NCBI RefSeq assembly: GCF_031157315.1
Contig: NZ_JAVIFU010000005.1
Location: 179,284 to 243,283 of the forward strand
Reading direction: 5' to 3'
Source: Paenibacillus sp. LHD-38
Lineage (GTDB): Bacteria > Bacillota > Bacilli > Paenibacillales > Paenibacillaceae
DNA length: 64,000 nt
The notes under the pieces were generated by a model. That model was not told the origin of the DNA, searched no databases, and saw nothing but the letters and a program-made list of their open reading frames with translations. Numbering within the stretch: position 1 is the first letter of the stretch; each line of letters opens with the position of its first letter. The translations under genes and the position numbers were made by a program. Positions 53,107-62,038 of the stretch are shown piece by piece.

Positions 53107-53940
53107 CTAACCTTTGACAGAACCAGCCGTTATACCTTCAATAATATGCTTCTGCAAAAATAAGAAAAAGATAACGATCGGAATTGTACTCAGCGTAAGG
53201 GCCGCCATTGCCAAATCCCATTTCCGCAAATATTGGCCAAAAAACTTTTGCACCGCCAGCGGAATCGTTGTCAGGTTATCATTAATAACCAATACCGGAA
53301 GCAGATAGTCGTTCCAGATCCACAGCACGTTCAGAATAATGACTGTAACCGTAATCGGCTTAAGCAGCGGGAATACGATTCGCCAGAACACGCCGTATGG
53401 AGAGCAGCCATCCATCACCGCCGCCTCTTCTACCTCCAGCGGAACGGACTTAATGAAGCCGTGATACAAAAACATCGATAACGATATGCCGAAGCCCATG
53501 TAACAAATAACGATACCATACAGATGGCCGCGAAGCTCGAACATGGAAGTAATGCGCATGAGCGGCAGCATAACCGATTGAAACGGAATGATCATCGCAG
53601 CGACAAGCACCGTCAGCAGCAGCTTGTTAAAAGTCGTTGGACGACGCACCAAACGGTAAGCCATCATCGAGCTAATGATGACGAGCAGCAGCACGCTGAT
53701 TGACGTCACCATAAACGAATTGAGAAATACCGTCGGGAAATCGATGGCCACCCAAGCCCGCTTAAAATTACCCAGTCCCAGCTTCTCCGGAAGCGAGGCG
53801 GCGTTGAGCAGAATGTATTTGAGCTCTTTAAATGAGTTCGTGAGCAGAAAATAAAACGGTGCCAGGAAGATTAGCGCAACCGCAATGGCGACAAGCTCAA
53901 GCAGCAGGATGAGCGGAGTGTAGCGCTGTCTGTTTTCCAT
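53107..53940 (-). CDS. Sugar ABC transporter permease (MalG type), locus 2
   Basis: Permease subunit of 277 aa, six helices, EAA loop EEAAVMDGCSPYGVFWRI, C-terminus IEGITAGSVKG. Same length as its locus 1 paralogue and strongly similar (APFYFLLTNSFKE, MMAYRLVRRPTTFNKLL, LWIWNDYLLPVLV). The start overlaps the stop of the MalF-type gene by one base. Works with the MalF-type subunit and a shared ATPase encoded elsewhere. Confidence 0.94.
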   Translation of the reverse strand: MENRQRYTPLILLLELVAIAVALIFLAPFYFLLTNSFKELKYILLNAASLPEKLGLGNFKRAWVAIDFPTVFLNSFMVTSISVLLLVIISSMMAYRLVRRPTTFNKLLLTVLVAAMIIPFQSVMLPLMRITSMFELRGHLYGIVICYMGFGISLSMFLYHGFIKSVPLEVEEAAVMDGCSPYGVFWRIVFPLLKPITVTVIILNVLWIWNDYLLPVLVINDNLTTIPLAVQKFFGQYLRKWDLAMAALTLSTIPIVIFFLFLQKHIIEGITAGSVKG

Positions 53941-54827
53941 TATGCCTCCACCTCCTTTTTCTTCGTAATCCAGACCTGCGTGACCGTAATCAACGCGACG
54001 CCAAAGAAGAAGATCATTGCCTTTGCCGTGCCGAGACCGTATCGATTGTTCACAAGCCCCTCGCGGTATACGTTGAGCGCGATCGATTCCGTCGCATTGC
54101 CGGGTCCGCCGGCGGTTAGCGACAGGTTAAGATCAAACATTTTGAACGAATTGGAAGTCGTTAAGAACAAGCAAATCGTAATCGCCGGCATGATCAGCGG
54201 TACGGTTACGGAACGCAGCAGCTGCCACGCGCCAGCCCCGTCGATTTTGGCGGCTTCGATTAAATCCTTCGGCACGCTGATCATCGCCGCTATATAGATG
54301 ATCATCATGTAACCCGCGGTTTGCCACACAAATACAATCACGATTCCCCAAAAGGCTGTGTTCGGCGTGCCGAGCCACTGTAGATTAAAAAAGCCGATAT
54401 CCGTTGCTTCCCCAATCGCCCGAAAGCCGCGTACAAAGATGAAGTACCAAATGTAGCCGAGCAGCAATCCCCCAATGACGTTAGGCAGAAAAAACACCGT
54501 CCGCAGGAAGTTGCGGCTCTTCAGGTTGCGCGTCAGCAGCAGTGACAGCAGAAATGCCGTTACATTGGTTACCACGACGGCTGCAGCCGTAAATTTAGTC
54601 GTAAACCAGAATGCGTTCCAAAACCTAGAATCATCTGTGAAAATTTTTATAATATTTTTCATTCCGGTCCATTTCGCGTTGCCGAGATCCATCCCGTTCC
54701 ATTCCGTAAACGTGTAGTAAAAGCCCATCACGAACGGCGCAAGCACAATCAGTATAAATGCAATAAGTCCCGGGCCGACAAAAACGGTTTGCTGGGCCCA
54801 TTCGGTCCATTTGATTTTTTTGGACAT
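53940..54827 (-). CDS. Sugar ABC transporter permease (MalF type), locus 2
   Basis: Permease subunit of 295 aa, six helices, EAA loop EAAKIDGAGAWQLLRS. Very similar to the permease at 5797 (FFLPNVIGGLLLGYIWYFIF, NSFKMFDLNLSLTAGGP). First gene of the leftward operon; ATG preceded by GAGAGGATG. Divergent from the kinase/regulator pair 185 bases away, the arrangement of locus 1 seen in a mirror. Confidence 0.93.
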   Translation of the reverse strand: MSKKIKWTEWAQQTVFVGPGLIAFILIVLAPFVMGFYYTFTEWNGMDLGNAKWTGMKNIIKIFTDDSRFWNAFWFTTKFTAAAVVVTNVTAFLLSLLLTRNLKSRNFLRTVFFLPNVIGGLLLGYIWYFIFVRGFRAIGEATDIGFFNLQWLGTPNTAFWGIVIVFVWQTAGYMMIIYIAAMISVPKDLIEAAKIDGAGAWQLLRSVTVPLIMPAITICLFLTTSNSFKMFDLNLSLTAGGPGNATESIALNVYREGLVNNRYGLGTAKAMIFFFGVALITVTQVWITKKKEVEA

Positions 54828-55012
54828 CCTCTCGTCCCCCTTCTCTTCCCTATGACGGAATATAGCTGTTGATGTTCTCAGTATAAAACCGTTTGCCCTA
54901 AGCGGAACACAGAGGATGATGATAACGTAGGTGGACTATATTGACCATCCGCAGCCTTATCGGTTACTGTGTATGCAAGAGCGACATGTTCAGAAAGCGG
55001 GCGATTGCGGTC

Positions 55013-56869
55013 ATGAATACGGTCAAGCCGTTTAACACCATTCGAAAAAAACTCATGCTGCTGCTGCTTGCAGCAACGATTTTGCCCATTGCGACATCCA
55101 TGATCATTTCGTACAACGCGACGACTAAATCCATTACCGAAGAAGCCATCGCCAAAAATAATCGGCTGCTGTCGCTTGGCAAGACCAACATTTTGAACTA
55201 CATGAACAACATCAACCAAAAGTCGCTCGCCGTCTATAATGCGATGAATGTTCCGCGCTCCCTGTATTATATATTGGAGCACAGCATGGAGGACGAGGTG
55301 TTTCCGAACGACATTACCGATGTCATTCGCAACCGCAACCTGCTGAAGGACCATCTCTACAACATATATCAGAGCGTAAGCGAATTTCATAAAGTAAGGC
55401 TGTATGTCGTGAAGCAAAACGCGACTTACCTGCTCTGGAACGACGATATTAAGGTGGGTCAAAACGTAGGCTCCATTCCGCAAACGACGAAAAAAGCCTA
55501 CATTGAGCCTTCGCATAAGAGCCACAATTACGGACTCGTCGATCTCAAATCCGCCGCAAGCGAGGAAATGGTCTTTACGCTGCATCGCCCCATCTTCCGG
55601 GCGCCTAGCGAGGAGCTGCTTGCAGAGTTGTCCATCGATGTGCGGCTCCATGTGCTGGAGGATCTGAACCGCCAGCTTTATGACAGCGGCGAGGAGAGCT
55701 TCTACATCATGGATTCGAGCGGCCAAATCGTTTTGGCCTCGGATAAAAACGAGATCGGCACCGCCTCCAAGCAAAGCTGGCTTGGGACGGTTTTGAAGTC
55801 AGGGCAGGACAGCGGGCATTTCGATTGGAAAACAGAATCCTTCGACGGCATGGTCTTTTATGACCGGATTAAGACGCCCTACATGGACTGGTATTTAGTT
55901 AAGCAAACGCCATACAAGCATCTATTCAGCGCAGCTGACCGCATTGCCCGCATTAATACAGCCGTCGGAATCGCTTTCCTTGCCATTGTGGTTTTGGCTA
56001 CCTTATTTATTTCCATCCGGTTTACAAAGCCGCTGCTGCGTCTGATCGGATACGTGAACAAAATTGAAACGGGTAATTTGAATGTGTCGATCGACATTCA
56101 CAGCGATGATGAAATCGGCCTGCTCGCACGGCGTTTCCGTTCCATGATGCAGACGATCAACAATTTGATTTTGACCGAGTACCGGCTCGAGATCGCAAAC
56201 AAGACGAATGAATTAAAGGCACTGCAGGCCCAAGTTAATCCGCATTTTCTCTATAACGCGCTGCAGTCGATCGGCACCGTCTCGCTCCAGCACGGGGACA
56301 TGAAAGCCTATTCGCTTATCACCTCCCTCGGCAAAATGATGCGCTATCAGATGAACACGATGGATGCGGTCGTAGAGCTAAGCCGGGAGCTCGATTATGT
56401 GCAGGCCTACCTCGATCTGCAGAAGCAGCGCTTTGATACCGCCTTGCATATTCAACTGAATATTGATGAGCAAACCAAGCGCATTCTGATTCCAAAAATG
56501 ATTTTGCAGCCGCTGCTCGAAAACTTCTTCAAGCACGGCTTCGTGCAATCGTCAGAGGAGCCTTCCGAGCTGATAATCACAAGCTTCTTGGATGAGCCGA
56601 GGCAGCTGCTGTCCATCGAGGTTCAGGATAATGGCTGCGGTCTGTCCGAGGAACGGCTGCAGGAGGTGCTAAATCAGCTGAAAAAGGTGCCGAAGCTCGG
56701 TGCTGCGCGGGAGAATAACCAGGAGGATGGCGGCATTGGCCTGCATAACGTGCTGTCGAGGCTGCGCCTGCATTTTGACTCCACCGCCGATATGGAGCTG
56801 CGCCATGTGCAGCCGCACGGCTTTTCCGTTACGATTCATATACCGCTGGTGAAGGAGAATGAAGGATGA
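55013..56869 (+). CDS. YesM-type sensor histidine kinase, locus 2
   Basis: Membrane kinase of about 618 aa: helix 1 at about 14-36, extracytoplasmic sensor domain, helix 2 near 310-330, HAMP, phosphorylated His in QVNPHFLYNALQ, N-box QPLLENFFKHGF and G-box GGIGLHNVLSRL. The start giving MNTVKPFNTIRKKL is placed by comparison with the locus 1 kinase; no strong ribosome binding site is seen and two earlier starts are possible (54941, 54986). Overlaps the regulator gene by four bases. Confidence 0.92.
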   Translation: MNTVKPFNTIRKKLMLLLLAATILPIATSMIISYNATTKSITEEAIAKNNRLLSLGKTNILNYMNNINQKSLAVYNAMNVPRSLYYILEHSMEDEVFPNDITDVIRNRNLLKDHLYNIYQSVSEFHKVRLYVVKQNATYLLWNDDIKVGQNVGSIPQTTKKAYIEPSHKSHNYGLVDLKSAASEEMVFTLHRPIFRAPSEELLAELSIDVRLHVLEDLNRQLYDSGEESFYIMDSSGQIVLASDKNEIGTASKQSWLGTVLKSGQDSGHFDWKTESFDGMVFYDRIKTPYMDWYLVKQTPYKHLFSAADRIARINTAVGIAFLAIVVLATLFISIRFTKPLLRLIGYVNKIETGNLNVSIDIHSDDEIGLLARRFRSMMQTINNLILTEYRLEIANKTNELKALQAQVNPHFLYNALQSIGTVSLQHGDMKAYSLITSLGKMMRYQMNTMDAVVELSRELDYVQAYLDLQKQRFDTALHIQLNIDEQTKRILIPKMILQPLLENFFKHGFVQSSEEPSELIITSFLDEPRQLLSIEVQDNGCGLSEERLQEVLNQLKKVPKLGAARENNQEDGGIGLHNVLSRLRLHFDSTADMELRHVQPHGFSVTIHIPLVKENEG

Positions 56870-58488
56870 AGGCATTAATCATTGACGATGAGAAGCATGT
56901 GAGGGAAGCGATCCGCCTGCTTGTTCCATGGGATCAATTCGGCATCGATACGCTGCTTGAAGCACAGGACGGCGCATCCGCTACGGGGCTGATCCGCGCA
57001 GAGCGGCCGGAGATTATTTTCACCGATATGATGATGCCGAACATGGACGGCAGGGAGCTGCTGCAGTGGACGGCTGAGCATGCGCCCGCCAGCAAAATCA
57101 TAGTGATCAGCGGCCATGATGACTTCAGCTTCGTTCGCCATGCGGTGAAATACGGCGGGGTCGATTATATTTTGAAGCCGATCGACGCCGAGCAGCTCGT
57201 GAGCGCACTGACTAAAGCGGTGAACAGCTGGACGACGGAGGAGCAGGAGCGTACCCGCAAGCGCAAGATGAATATCGAGCTGAACCAGCTGAAGCCGATG
57301 TACTTGGAGCAGTATTTCTCGACGATGATTAACGAGCCTGGCACCTATCCGAGCTTTGCTGATACGCTGAAACAAGAGCTTGGCATTACGGCTCCGATTA
57401 CAAGAGCCCGCATTGCAATCGTTAGGCTTGACCTGACTACGCCTGCGGTTAGGGAAAAGTTTGCGGCCGGACTGGACCTGTTATTGTTTTCGCTGACGAA
57501 TATTTGCAATGAATTTCTGAAGGAACAGGAGCTTGGCTTCGCGCTTCGCCACTGGGGGCAAGACCATGAGCTGCTGCTGCTGTTCTGGGGGGAGGGCGAG
57601 CAGGCTCCACAGCTGATCCAAGAAATAAATGATGCCATGTCATTGGCGCTGAAAACGCGGTTCCACTTTGGACTCGGACACGCAGCCGCCTTCCCTGAAG
57701 CCGCTGCCAGCGCTTATCAGCAAGCGAAGTTAGCGCTTCTACGCCGAAATTTACTCGTTAACCATACCTATTGCCATCCGTTCAGCAGCGCTGCTCCCAG
57801 CAGCAAAAGCACGCAGCAGCTCTTCAGCGAACATGAGGAGCCTATACGTTTTGCAGTTCTTAGCGGCAGCAAGGAGCAGATTCGCCGTGCCTTGCAGCCT
57901 TGGTTTGACACACTTGACCAAGCAGGCTGCATATCATTAGAGCAGCTTATCGTTTGGCGGCAGCAATATGAGCTTGCCAAGTCCATATGGGATTCCAAAA
58001 ACAACCGCGGCAGTGCCGTGGAGCAAGCCCCAAAAGCGGAGGATCAGGCGTTATTGCCAGTTGATGCCCATGGTTTCTTTGATTTTGAGCAATGGAAACA
58101 CGTCGTATTTACAGAGGCTTGCGAGCTCTCTGCACAAATAGCGGAGCGTGACAAGGAACGCAGCGTCATCGAAGACATTGCCGAATATATTGAACAGCAT
58201 CCGCATGAGGAAATTACGCTGCAGGATATATCAGAGCGCTTTTTCCTCAGCCGGGAATATATATCACGAAAATTCAAACAAGAAACAAACGGGAATTTGT
58301 CCGATTTCATTGCGGAGGTACGGATTAAACGGGCGAAGGAGCTCCTAGCCAACGGACAGCTGAAAATTTCGCAGGTCGCTGAGCTGGTCGGCTTCCAGGA
58401 TGAGAAATATTTCAGCCGCGTCTTTAAGAAACGTACAAACTGTTCGCCTAACGATTATCGGAAGCATCATTTTGGGGGCGATTCGTAA
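56866..58488 (+). CDS. YesN-type response regulator (REC + AraC HTH), locus 2
   Basis: Regulator of 540 aa. The receiver has IDDE, phosphoacceptor Asp54 in IIFTDMMMP and Lys104 in YILKPIDAEQ. C-terminal AraC DNA-binding domain (ITLQDISERFFLSREYISRK and ISQVAELVGFQDEKYFSRVF). Translationally coupled (ATGA) to the kinase gene. Presumed activator of the divergent permease operon. Paralogue of the protein at 2155-3771 throughout, including the middle region. Confidence 0.93.
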   Translation: MKALIIDDEKHVREAIRLLVPWDQFGIDTLLEAQDGASATGLIRAERPEIIFTDMMMPNMDGRELLQWTAEHAPASKIIVISGHDDFSFVRHAVKYGGVDYILKPIDAEQLVSALTKAVNSWTTEEQERTRKRKMNIELNQLKPMYLEQYFSTMINEPGTYPSFADTLKQELGITAPITRARIAIVRLDLTTPAVREKFAAGLDLLLFSLTNICNEFLKEQELGFALRHWGQDHELLLLFWGEGEQAPQLIQEINDAMSLALKTRFHFGLGHAAAFPEAAASAYQQAKLALLRRNLLVNHTYCHPFSSAAPSSKSTQQLFSEHEEPIRFAVLSGSKEQIRRALQPWFDTLDQAGCISLEQLIVWRQQYELAKSIWDSKNNRGSAVEQAPKAEDQALLPVDAHGFFDFEQWKHVVFTEACELSAQIAERDKERSVIEDIAEYIEQHPHEEITLQDISERFFLSREYISRKFKQETNGNLSDFIAEVRIKRAKELLANGQLKISQVAELVGFQDEKYFSRVFKKRTNCSPNDYRKHHFGGDS

Positions 58489-58549
58489 CAACAAGCTCGA
58501 AGCTGCCTCTTGTGGTAAAAGCAGTAGATTTGCGGTGTACTGCAAACCC

Positions 58550-58646
58550 AAACGTAAACGGCTGACGCCGTCCTTAGCGGCAGAAGCTCGTTTCGTGGTG
58601 AAATATAAGCATCGTATAAGGTTAAAATTTATACTTTCTTATATTG
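58550..58646 (+). repeat. Dispersed intergenic repeat, copy j
   Basis: AACGTAAACGGCTGACGCCGTCC ... GCTCGTTTCGTGGTGAAATATAAG ... TTCTTATATT; nearly identical to copy l. A terminator follows directly. Confidence 0.85.
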
Positions 58647-58650
58647 CAAA

Positions 58651-58700
58651 AAGCCGAGCTCTGCCCGAACGGTGTTAACCATTCGTGCGAAGCTCGGCTT
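58651..58700. terminator. Terminator of the locus 2 two-component operon
   Basis: AAGCCGAGCT and AGCTCGGCTT outer stem with inner CGAACGGT/ACCATTCG stem, between convergent genes. Confidence 0.8.
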
Positions 58701-58719
58701 CTGCCAGTGAATAAGGGAA

Positions 58720-58950
58720 CTACATGATTGGAGTACCCTTTTTTAACGTCTTCATGTCACTATTGGAGTTATTGAGCGCGGGCAGCATCTTCTCGCCGCT
58801 GACCATTGGTTCATGGCAGATTAAACAAGTAGGAACGTGATCAAAGGCAAAGTTATCGCGCATCCAACTGTTGCACCCTTCCGTCTCGCATGTCCATACC
58901 TTCGTGTTTTCTTCCGGAATCTCTTCAAGCGGTTTTTTACGATTGTACAT
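58720..58950 (-). CDS. ydjO: YdjO-like cold-inducible small zinc-ribbon protein
   Basis: A 76-aa protein like B. subtilis YdjO. Two Cys pairs (WTCETEGCNSWMRDNF and PTCLICHEPM) suggest a zinc ribbon, followed by KMLPALNN. ATG giving MYNRKKPLEE has AAGGAGG at 6 bases; an upstream in-frame start lies before that site. Preceded by its own promoter and a terminator-like leader hairpin, which hints at conditional read-through. Role unknown; relatives are cold-shock induced. Confidence 0.85.
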   Translation of the reverse strand: MYNRKKPLEEIPEENTKVWTCETEGCNSWMRDNFAFDHVPTCLICHEPMVSGEKMLPALNNSNSDMKTLKKGTPIM

Positions 58951-58970
58951 GGTCAGCCTCCTTCGCGATA

Positions 58971-59013
58971 AAAAAAGGAAAAACTGCCTCAAACTTTAGC
59001 GTAAGGGGCAGTT
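58971..59013 (-). promoter_or_regulatory. Terminator-like hairpin in the ydjO leader
   Basis: On the minus strand AACTGCC pairs with GGCAGTT and is followed by TTTCCTTTTTTT, ending 12 bases before the AAGGAGG site of ydjO. It lies downstream of a predicted promoter, so it may act as an attenuator. Confidence 0.6.
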
Positions 59014-59070
59014 ATCATTTATAAACAGCAGTGTATTGTGAATATGTGCTACAAACTTGCAATTGATTTC

Positions 59071-59100
59071 ATTGTACCATATTTCGTCCATAAAAGGCAA
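59071..59100 (-). promoter_or_regulatory. Candidate promoter of ydjO
   Basis: TTGCCT, 18 bases, TACAAT on the minus strand, giving a leader of about 110 bases that contains the hairpin. Confidence 0.45.
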
Positions 59101-59108
59101 ATATCAGC

Positions 59109-59777
59109 CTATGCTTGTGCGCCTTTTTTTGAGGTACCGCTGTAGTAGGCAAATAGCTGCTCTATTGGCTTGAAATACAGATGGCCGTCCTCCCAAGGTT
59201 GAAAGTGAAGATCCATCCTCGAATCATTCCAATCGGCTGGCGTACCCGTCGTGCTTAGTTTTCCCCGCAATACCGGCTCTTCGACGACGGCGGGAAATTC
59301 CTGATAGCCGAACAGCAAATTTTCGTGCATCGTTATGATTTCGTATTTCGGCCCATGGAAGGCACGCTCCTCCTGGAGCTGGTAATGAAAATAAATATAG
59401 CTCGCGGCCATCTCCGGCTTCAGATGCGCAACTCTGCCTACGCGGCGATCCACCGTTTCCTTGCGCAGCCAATGCTCGTAGCCTGCAGGCTCGTTAAAAT
59501 GAAACACGTCGATCATCGGGATCCACTTCCGAGCCTCTGAATGCCCTGGCCAATCTTCAAGATACGGTGCCATCGACGGCAAAAGCTCAGCCGGCTCCAG
59601 CGGTTGATTCACGCATTCGAAGTAAAGGAACACATTCCGTTCCCATCTGAAGCAGCCCACCGTCATGAGCTCGCCCTGCTCCAAAAGCCGATGCACCGTT
59701 TGCTCCCTCTTCGCGGCTTCCAACGCTTCCGCTTCAAAGCCTGCTCTCATTTGTACCCGTGCCGTCACTCTAAACAT
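59109..59777 (-). CDS. Conserved hypothetical protein, ferredoxin-like-fold candidate
   Basis: A soluble 222-aa protein that I do not recognise. It has two similar halves: an N-terminal MFRVTARVQMRAGFEAEALEA with RWERNVFLYFECV, and a C-terminal HYQLQEERAFHGPKYEIITMHENLLFGYQEFP. That pattern suggests a dimeric alpha/beta barrel or monooxygenase-like duplication, perhaps near rhamnose mutarotase-like proteins, but that is a guess. ATG follows GAGGT. It stands alone before ydjO. Confidence 0.6.
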   Translation of the reverse strand: MFRVTARVQMRAGFEAEALEAAKREQTVHRLLEQGELMTVGCFRWERNVFLYFECVNQPLEPAELLPSMAPYLEDWPGHSEARKWIPMIDVFHFNEPAGYEHWLRKETVDRRVGRVAHLKPEMAASYIYFHYQLQEERAFHGPKYEIITMHENLLFGYQEFPAVVEEPVLRGKLSTTGTPADWNDSRMDLHFQPWEDGHLYFKPIEQLFAYYSGTSKKGAQA

Positions 59778-59874
59778 AAGTACCTCGCTTTGTTTGATCG
59801 GATGTCCAGCATTACTTGGTAACACCGCGTTTTGTGATTATGTATCGTTTGCTTCTTGATGGCCACCATGGTGG

Positions 59875-60330
59875 TCAAAACGGCTGAAACACCATAAGAA
59901 AAATAAGCAAGAACGCAAATAGGTGCGTTACGCCCTCGATTTTGGCTGATTGCTTAGACACAGCCTTATACTGCGGAGGAAGCTCTTCGCCCGTGTGATT
60001 TTCTAGTATGGCAGCTTGAGCCTTCATATTTCTTGGCAGCATGCCGATTACGAAGATTTGCGTAATCAAGTAAATCGCAATCGATGCAATAAACCAAACC
60101 TCCGTGAACAAATCCGGCTCCATGATGCCCATAATAAGACCCGTAAGCAGCAAGGTAATGCTCCCTGCCTTGGGCAGGATCTCCAGGTTTTTCAGCAGCT
60201 GAAGCGTGAACCTGGCCTGCGCTGCCGTCTTGGCTGTTCTCGCTAAAATCGGAAACCCAAATGCCGCTCCAAGCCCCATAACCGCAGCCAACACATGAAT
60301 GAACAGCACAATCGTGTACAAAAAAAGCAT
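59875..60330 (-). CDS. DUF2269-like four-helix membrane protein
   Basis: A 151-aa protein with four hydrophobic segments (IVLFIHVLAAVMGLGAAFGF, ITLLLTGLIMGIM, WFIASIAIYLITQIFVIGML, THLFAFLLIFLMVF). The first helix with the conserved His fits the DUF2269 family. Function unknown. ATG follows GCGGAGGGA at 3-4 bases. No operon partner. Confidence 0.7.
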   Translation of the reverse strand: MLFLYTIVLFIHVLAAVMGLGAAFGFPILARTAKTAAQARFTLQLLKNLEILPKAGSITLLLTGLIMGIMEPDLFTEVWFIASIAIYLITQIFVIGMLPRNMKAQAAILENHTGEELPPQYKAVSKQSAKIEGVTHLFAFLLIFLMVFQPF

Positions 60331-60535
60331 CAGTCCCTCCGCTTTATTTGCCCCGAGCCTGTTGTACGATTATATGCTGTCCATGAGGCACATATGGGTA
60401 TTATAAAGGAGGACAAACTCTGCTTTCAATCGCCGTTCACAAAAAATATGGATGGAGAGCCTTATTTCTCGATTGTTGGTTATTCTAATTAATGAAGTTG
60501 CAAAACACTGCTTAAAATGAAGGAGGATGATGGTT

Positions 60536-60667
60536 TTGGAAAGTACAAGTGAGTATGTCGCAAAGGTAAAGGCTACGCAGCAAAAGGCCGCGATGAATAA
60601 AAGACGCGGCGGCAACGGCAGTCCGGCTGATAGGCTCAGCACTAAACAGCACAGCACCAATAAATAA
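60536..60667 (+). CDS. DUF4023 small basic protein
   Basis: A 43-aa basic protein starting MESTSEYVAKVKATQQ and ending LSTKQHSTNK. The N-terminal pattern ESTxxxVxK and the C-terminal P-x-x-(K/R)-L-x-x-K-Q-H match DUF4023 of Bacillota. The TTG start has AAGGAGG at 9 bases; two ATG codons nearer the binding site are too close. Function unknown. Confidence 0.75.
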   Translation: MESTSEYVAKVKATQQKAAMNKRRGGNGSPADRLSTKQHSTNK

Positions 60668-60723
60668 CAGGAACAAAGTATGGTTGTCTAGCGAGATTCA
60701 ATCGTAGAAAAACTGTGCAGTTT

Positions 60724-60760
60724 GAAAGGCCCTCTAGCGCTTGCCGCTACAGGGCCTTTT
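60724..60760 (+). terminator. Terminator downstream of the DUF4023 gene
   Basis: AAAGGCCCT and AGGGCCTTT with inner AGCG/CGCT, followed by TTTT. Confidence 0.8.
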
Positions 60761-60863
60761 CATTATGTAACCGATTCATTCTGCATCGATATTTTTTGGG
60801 AAAAAGGATATCCCCCTCCCTTGGTCGAATGAGATAATTTGGAAATGAATGAGGGGGTTTATT

Positions 60864-61544
60864 ATGATCAAAAAAGGCTTATTGATCTGCGGGGTATCCT
60901 TCGTGTTCTTGCTTGGAGGCGCGGCTGGGGCGTTGGCAAATTCAAAATTCAAAGAAATCAAAGCATTTTTAAACCCGGCCATAAAGGTAGAACTCAACGG
61001 AGAGCTTCTAGAGCCAATGAAAGCTTTGGTTTATGAAGGAACAACTTATTTGCCTGTTCGCAATATCGCATCCATGGCCGCTCTGAGCAGCAAAATAGAA
61101 TATGATTCAAAAAACAATAAGCTTACGCTTGGGAGCGAACGGTATATAGATATATCCACACCGGAAAGCGAAGGCTTTTATCAGCTTATCATTAACGGCA
61201 ATTGGGGACCCTCCATATTAACAAGAGAGCATTTAATGTACAGTAATTACTACATGGGCATCGAATTCTATTTTGAAAAAACGGCAGCGGCTTCCCTTGA
61301 TACCTACGTAACCTCCGCACTTAAAGCTTCCAGAATAAAAGCGACTCATACAGCTGATATCCAAATGGCTAAACAAAATGCGAAAGAAATTACTTATGAA
61401 ACCCCAGATTCGGTTGGGAAGCTGGTAATCGTAAAATATGGTGCAGATTATGTCACTTTAAATTTTTTCGTAGACAAAACCCGTTTCAAAACTTCTGATT
61501 TTAAAGAATTCGACAAAATAAAAGCGAGCTTCAATATACAATAA
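60864..61544 (+). CDS. Secreted stalk-domain (copper amine oxidase N-like) protein
   Basis: A 226-aa exported protein with a signal peptide (about 1-25, ending ALAN). At residues about 38-90 lies a stalk domain as in copper amine oxidase N-terminal domain-like proteins of Paenibacillus (VELNGELLEPMKALVYEGTTYLPVRNIA), a wall-associated module. The remaining 130 residues are not recognised. ATG giving MIKKGLL follows GAGGGGG. Single gene. Confidence 0.85.
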   Translation: MIKKGLLICGVSFVFLLGGAAGALANSKFKEIKAFLNPAIKVELNGELLEPMKALVYEGTTYLPVRNIASMAALSSKIEYDSKNNKLTLGSERYIDISTPESEGFYQLIINGNWGPSILTREHLMYSNYYMGIEFYFEKTAAASLDTYVTSALKASRIKATHTADIQMAKQNAKEITYETPDSVGKLVIVKYGADYVTLNFFVDKTRFKTSDFKEFDKIKASFNIQ

Positions 61545-61556
61545 CAATGAAGTCAA

Positions 61557-61632
61557 CAAGCGTAAAATCCTGACGTCATTTCGCGGTGTAAAAGCATCGC
61601 ATAACGTTAAATTTAATAATTTCTTATATTAA
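61557..61632 (+). repeat. Dispersed intergenic repeat, copy k (shortened)
   Basis: CAAGCGTAAAATCCTGACG followed by TTTCGCGGTGTAAAAGCATCG-type sequence and TTTCTTATATT. About 25 bases of the middle are missing relative to full copies. Confidence 0.7.
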
Positions 61633-61636
61633 AATA

Positions 61637-61678
61637 AAAACCAGTCTTTCCCTGCTTGCGGGAGATGGACTGGTTTTT
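61637..61678. terminator. Terminator between stalk-domain and hypothetical genes
   Basis: AAAACCAGTC and GACTGGTTTT with inner TCCC/GGGA, followed by TTT; between convergent genes. Confidence 0.8.
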
Positions 61679-61695
61679 CTTCATCGTTTGCCGTT

Positions 61696-62022
61696 TCAAA
61701 CGGAATATTCATGCGGATAATATTCGATGCGGGAATCCGCAATAATCGTAAGCCTGCTCTCAGCCGTATCAAATTCAACTGGGCCGTCCTTGACGTAATA
61801 CCAGGTTTTCAATGTTGGTTGATCGTCAAACTCCTGGAAAACAAACACGTTCAGCTCTTCCTTATGCGCAAGCAGCTCTTCAATCATCGGGCCCCAAGGC
61901 ACGCTGACCGTGAATTTAAAGCCCTGTCCCTGCGGAACGAGCGTGTAGGGAACGTCCTGCTTATTTGAATCAATAAACATCCGCCCGCCCACCGCGTGCT
62001 TAATTTGAAACGTCTGTTTCAT
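61696..62022 (-). CDS. Conserved hypothetical protein
   Basis: A soluble 108-aa protein, probably all-beta, without a family I recognise. Notable segment GRMFIDSNKQDVPYTLVPQ and an aromatic KTWYYVKDGPVEF. ATG giving MKQTFQIKH has GGAGGGG at 6 bases. It stands alone between copies k and l of the repeat. Confidence 0.65.
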   Translation of the reverse strand: MKQTFQIKHAVGGRMFIDSNKQDVPYTLVPQGQGFKFTVSVPWGPMIEELLAHKEELNVFVFQEFDDQPTLKTWYYVKDGPVEFDTAESRLTIIADSRIEYYPHEYSV

Positions 62023-62038
62023 CTCCAACCCCTCCTAC

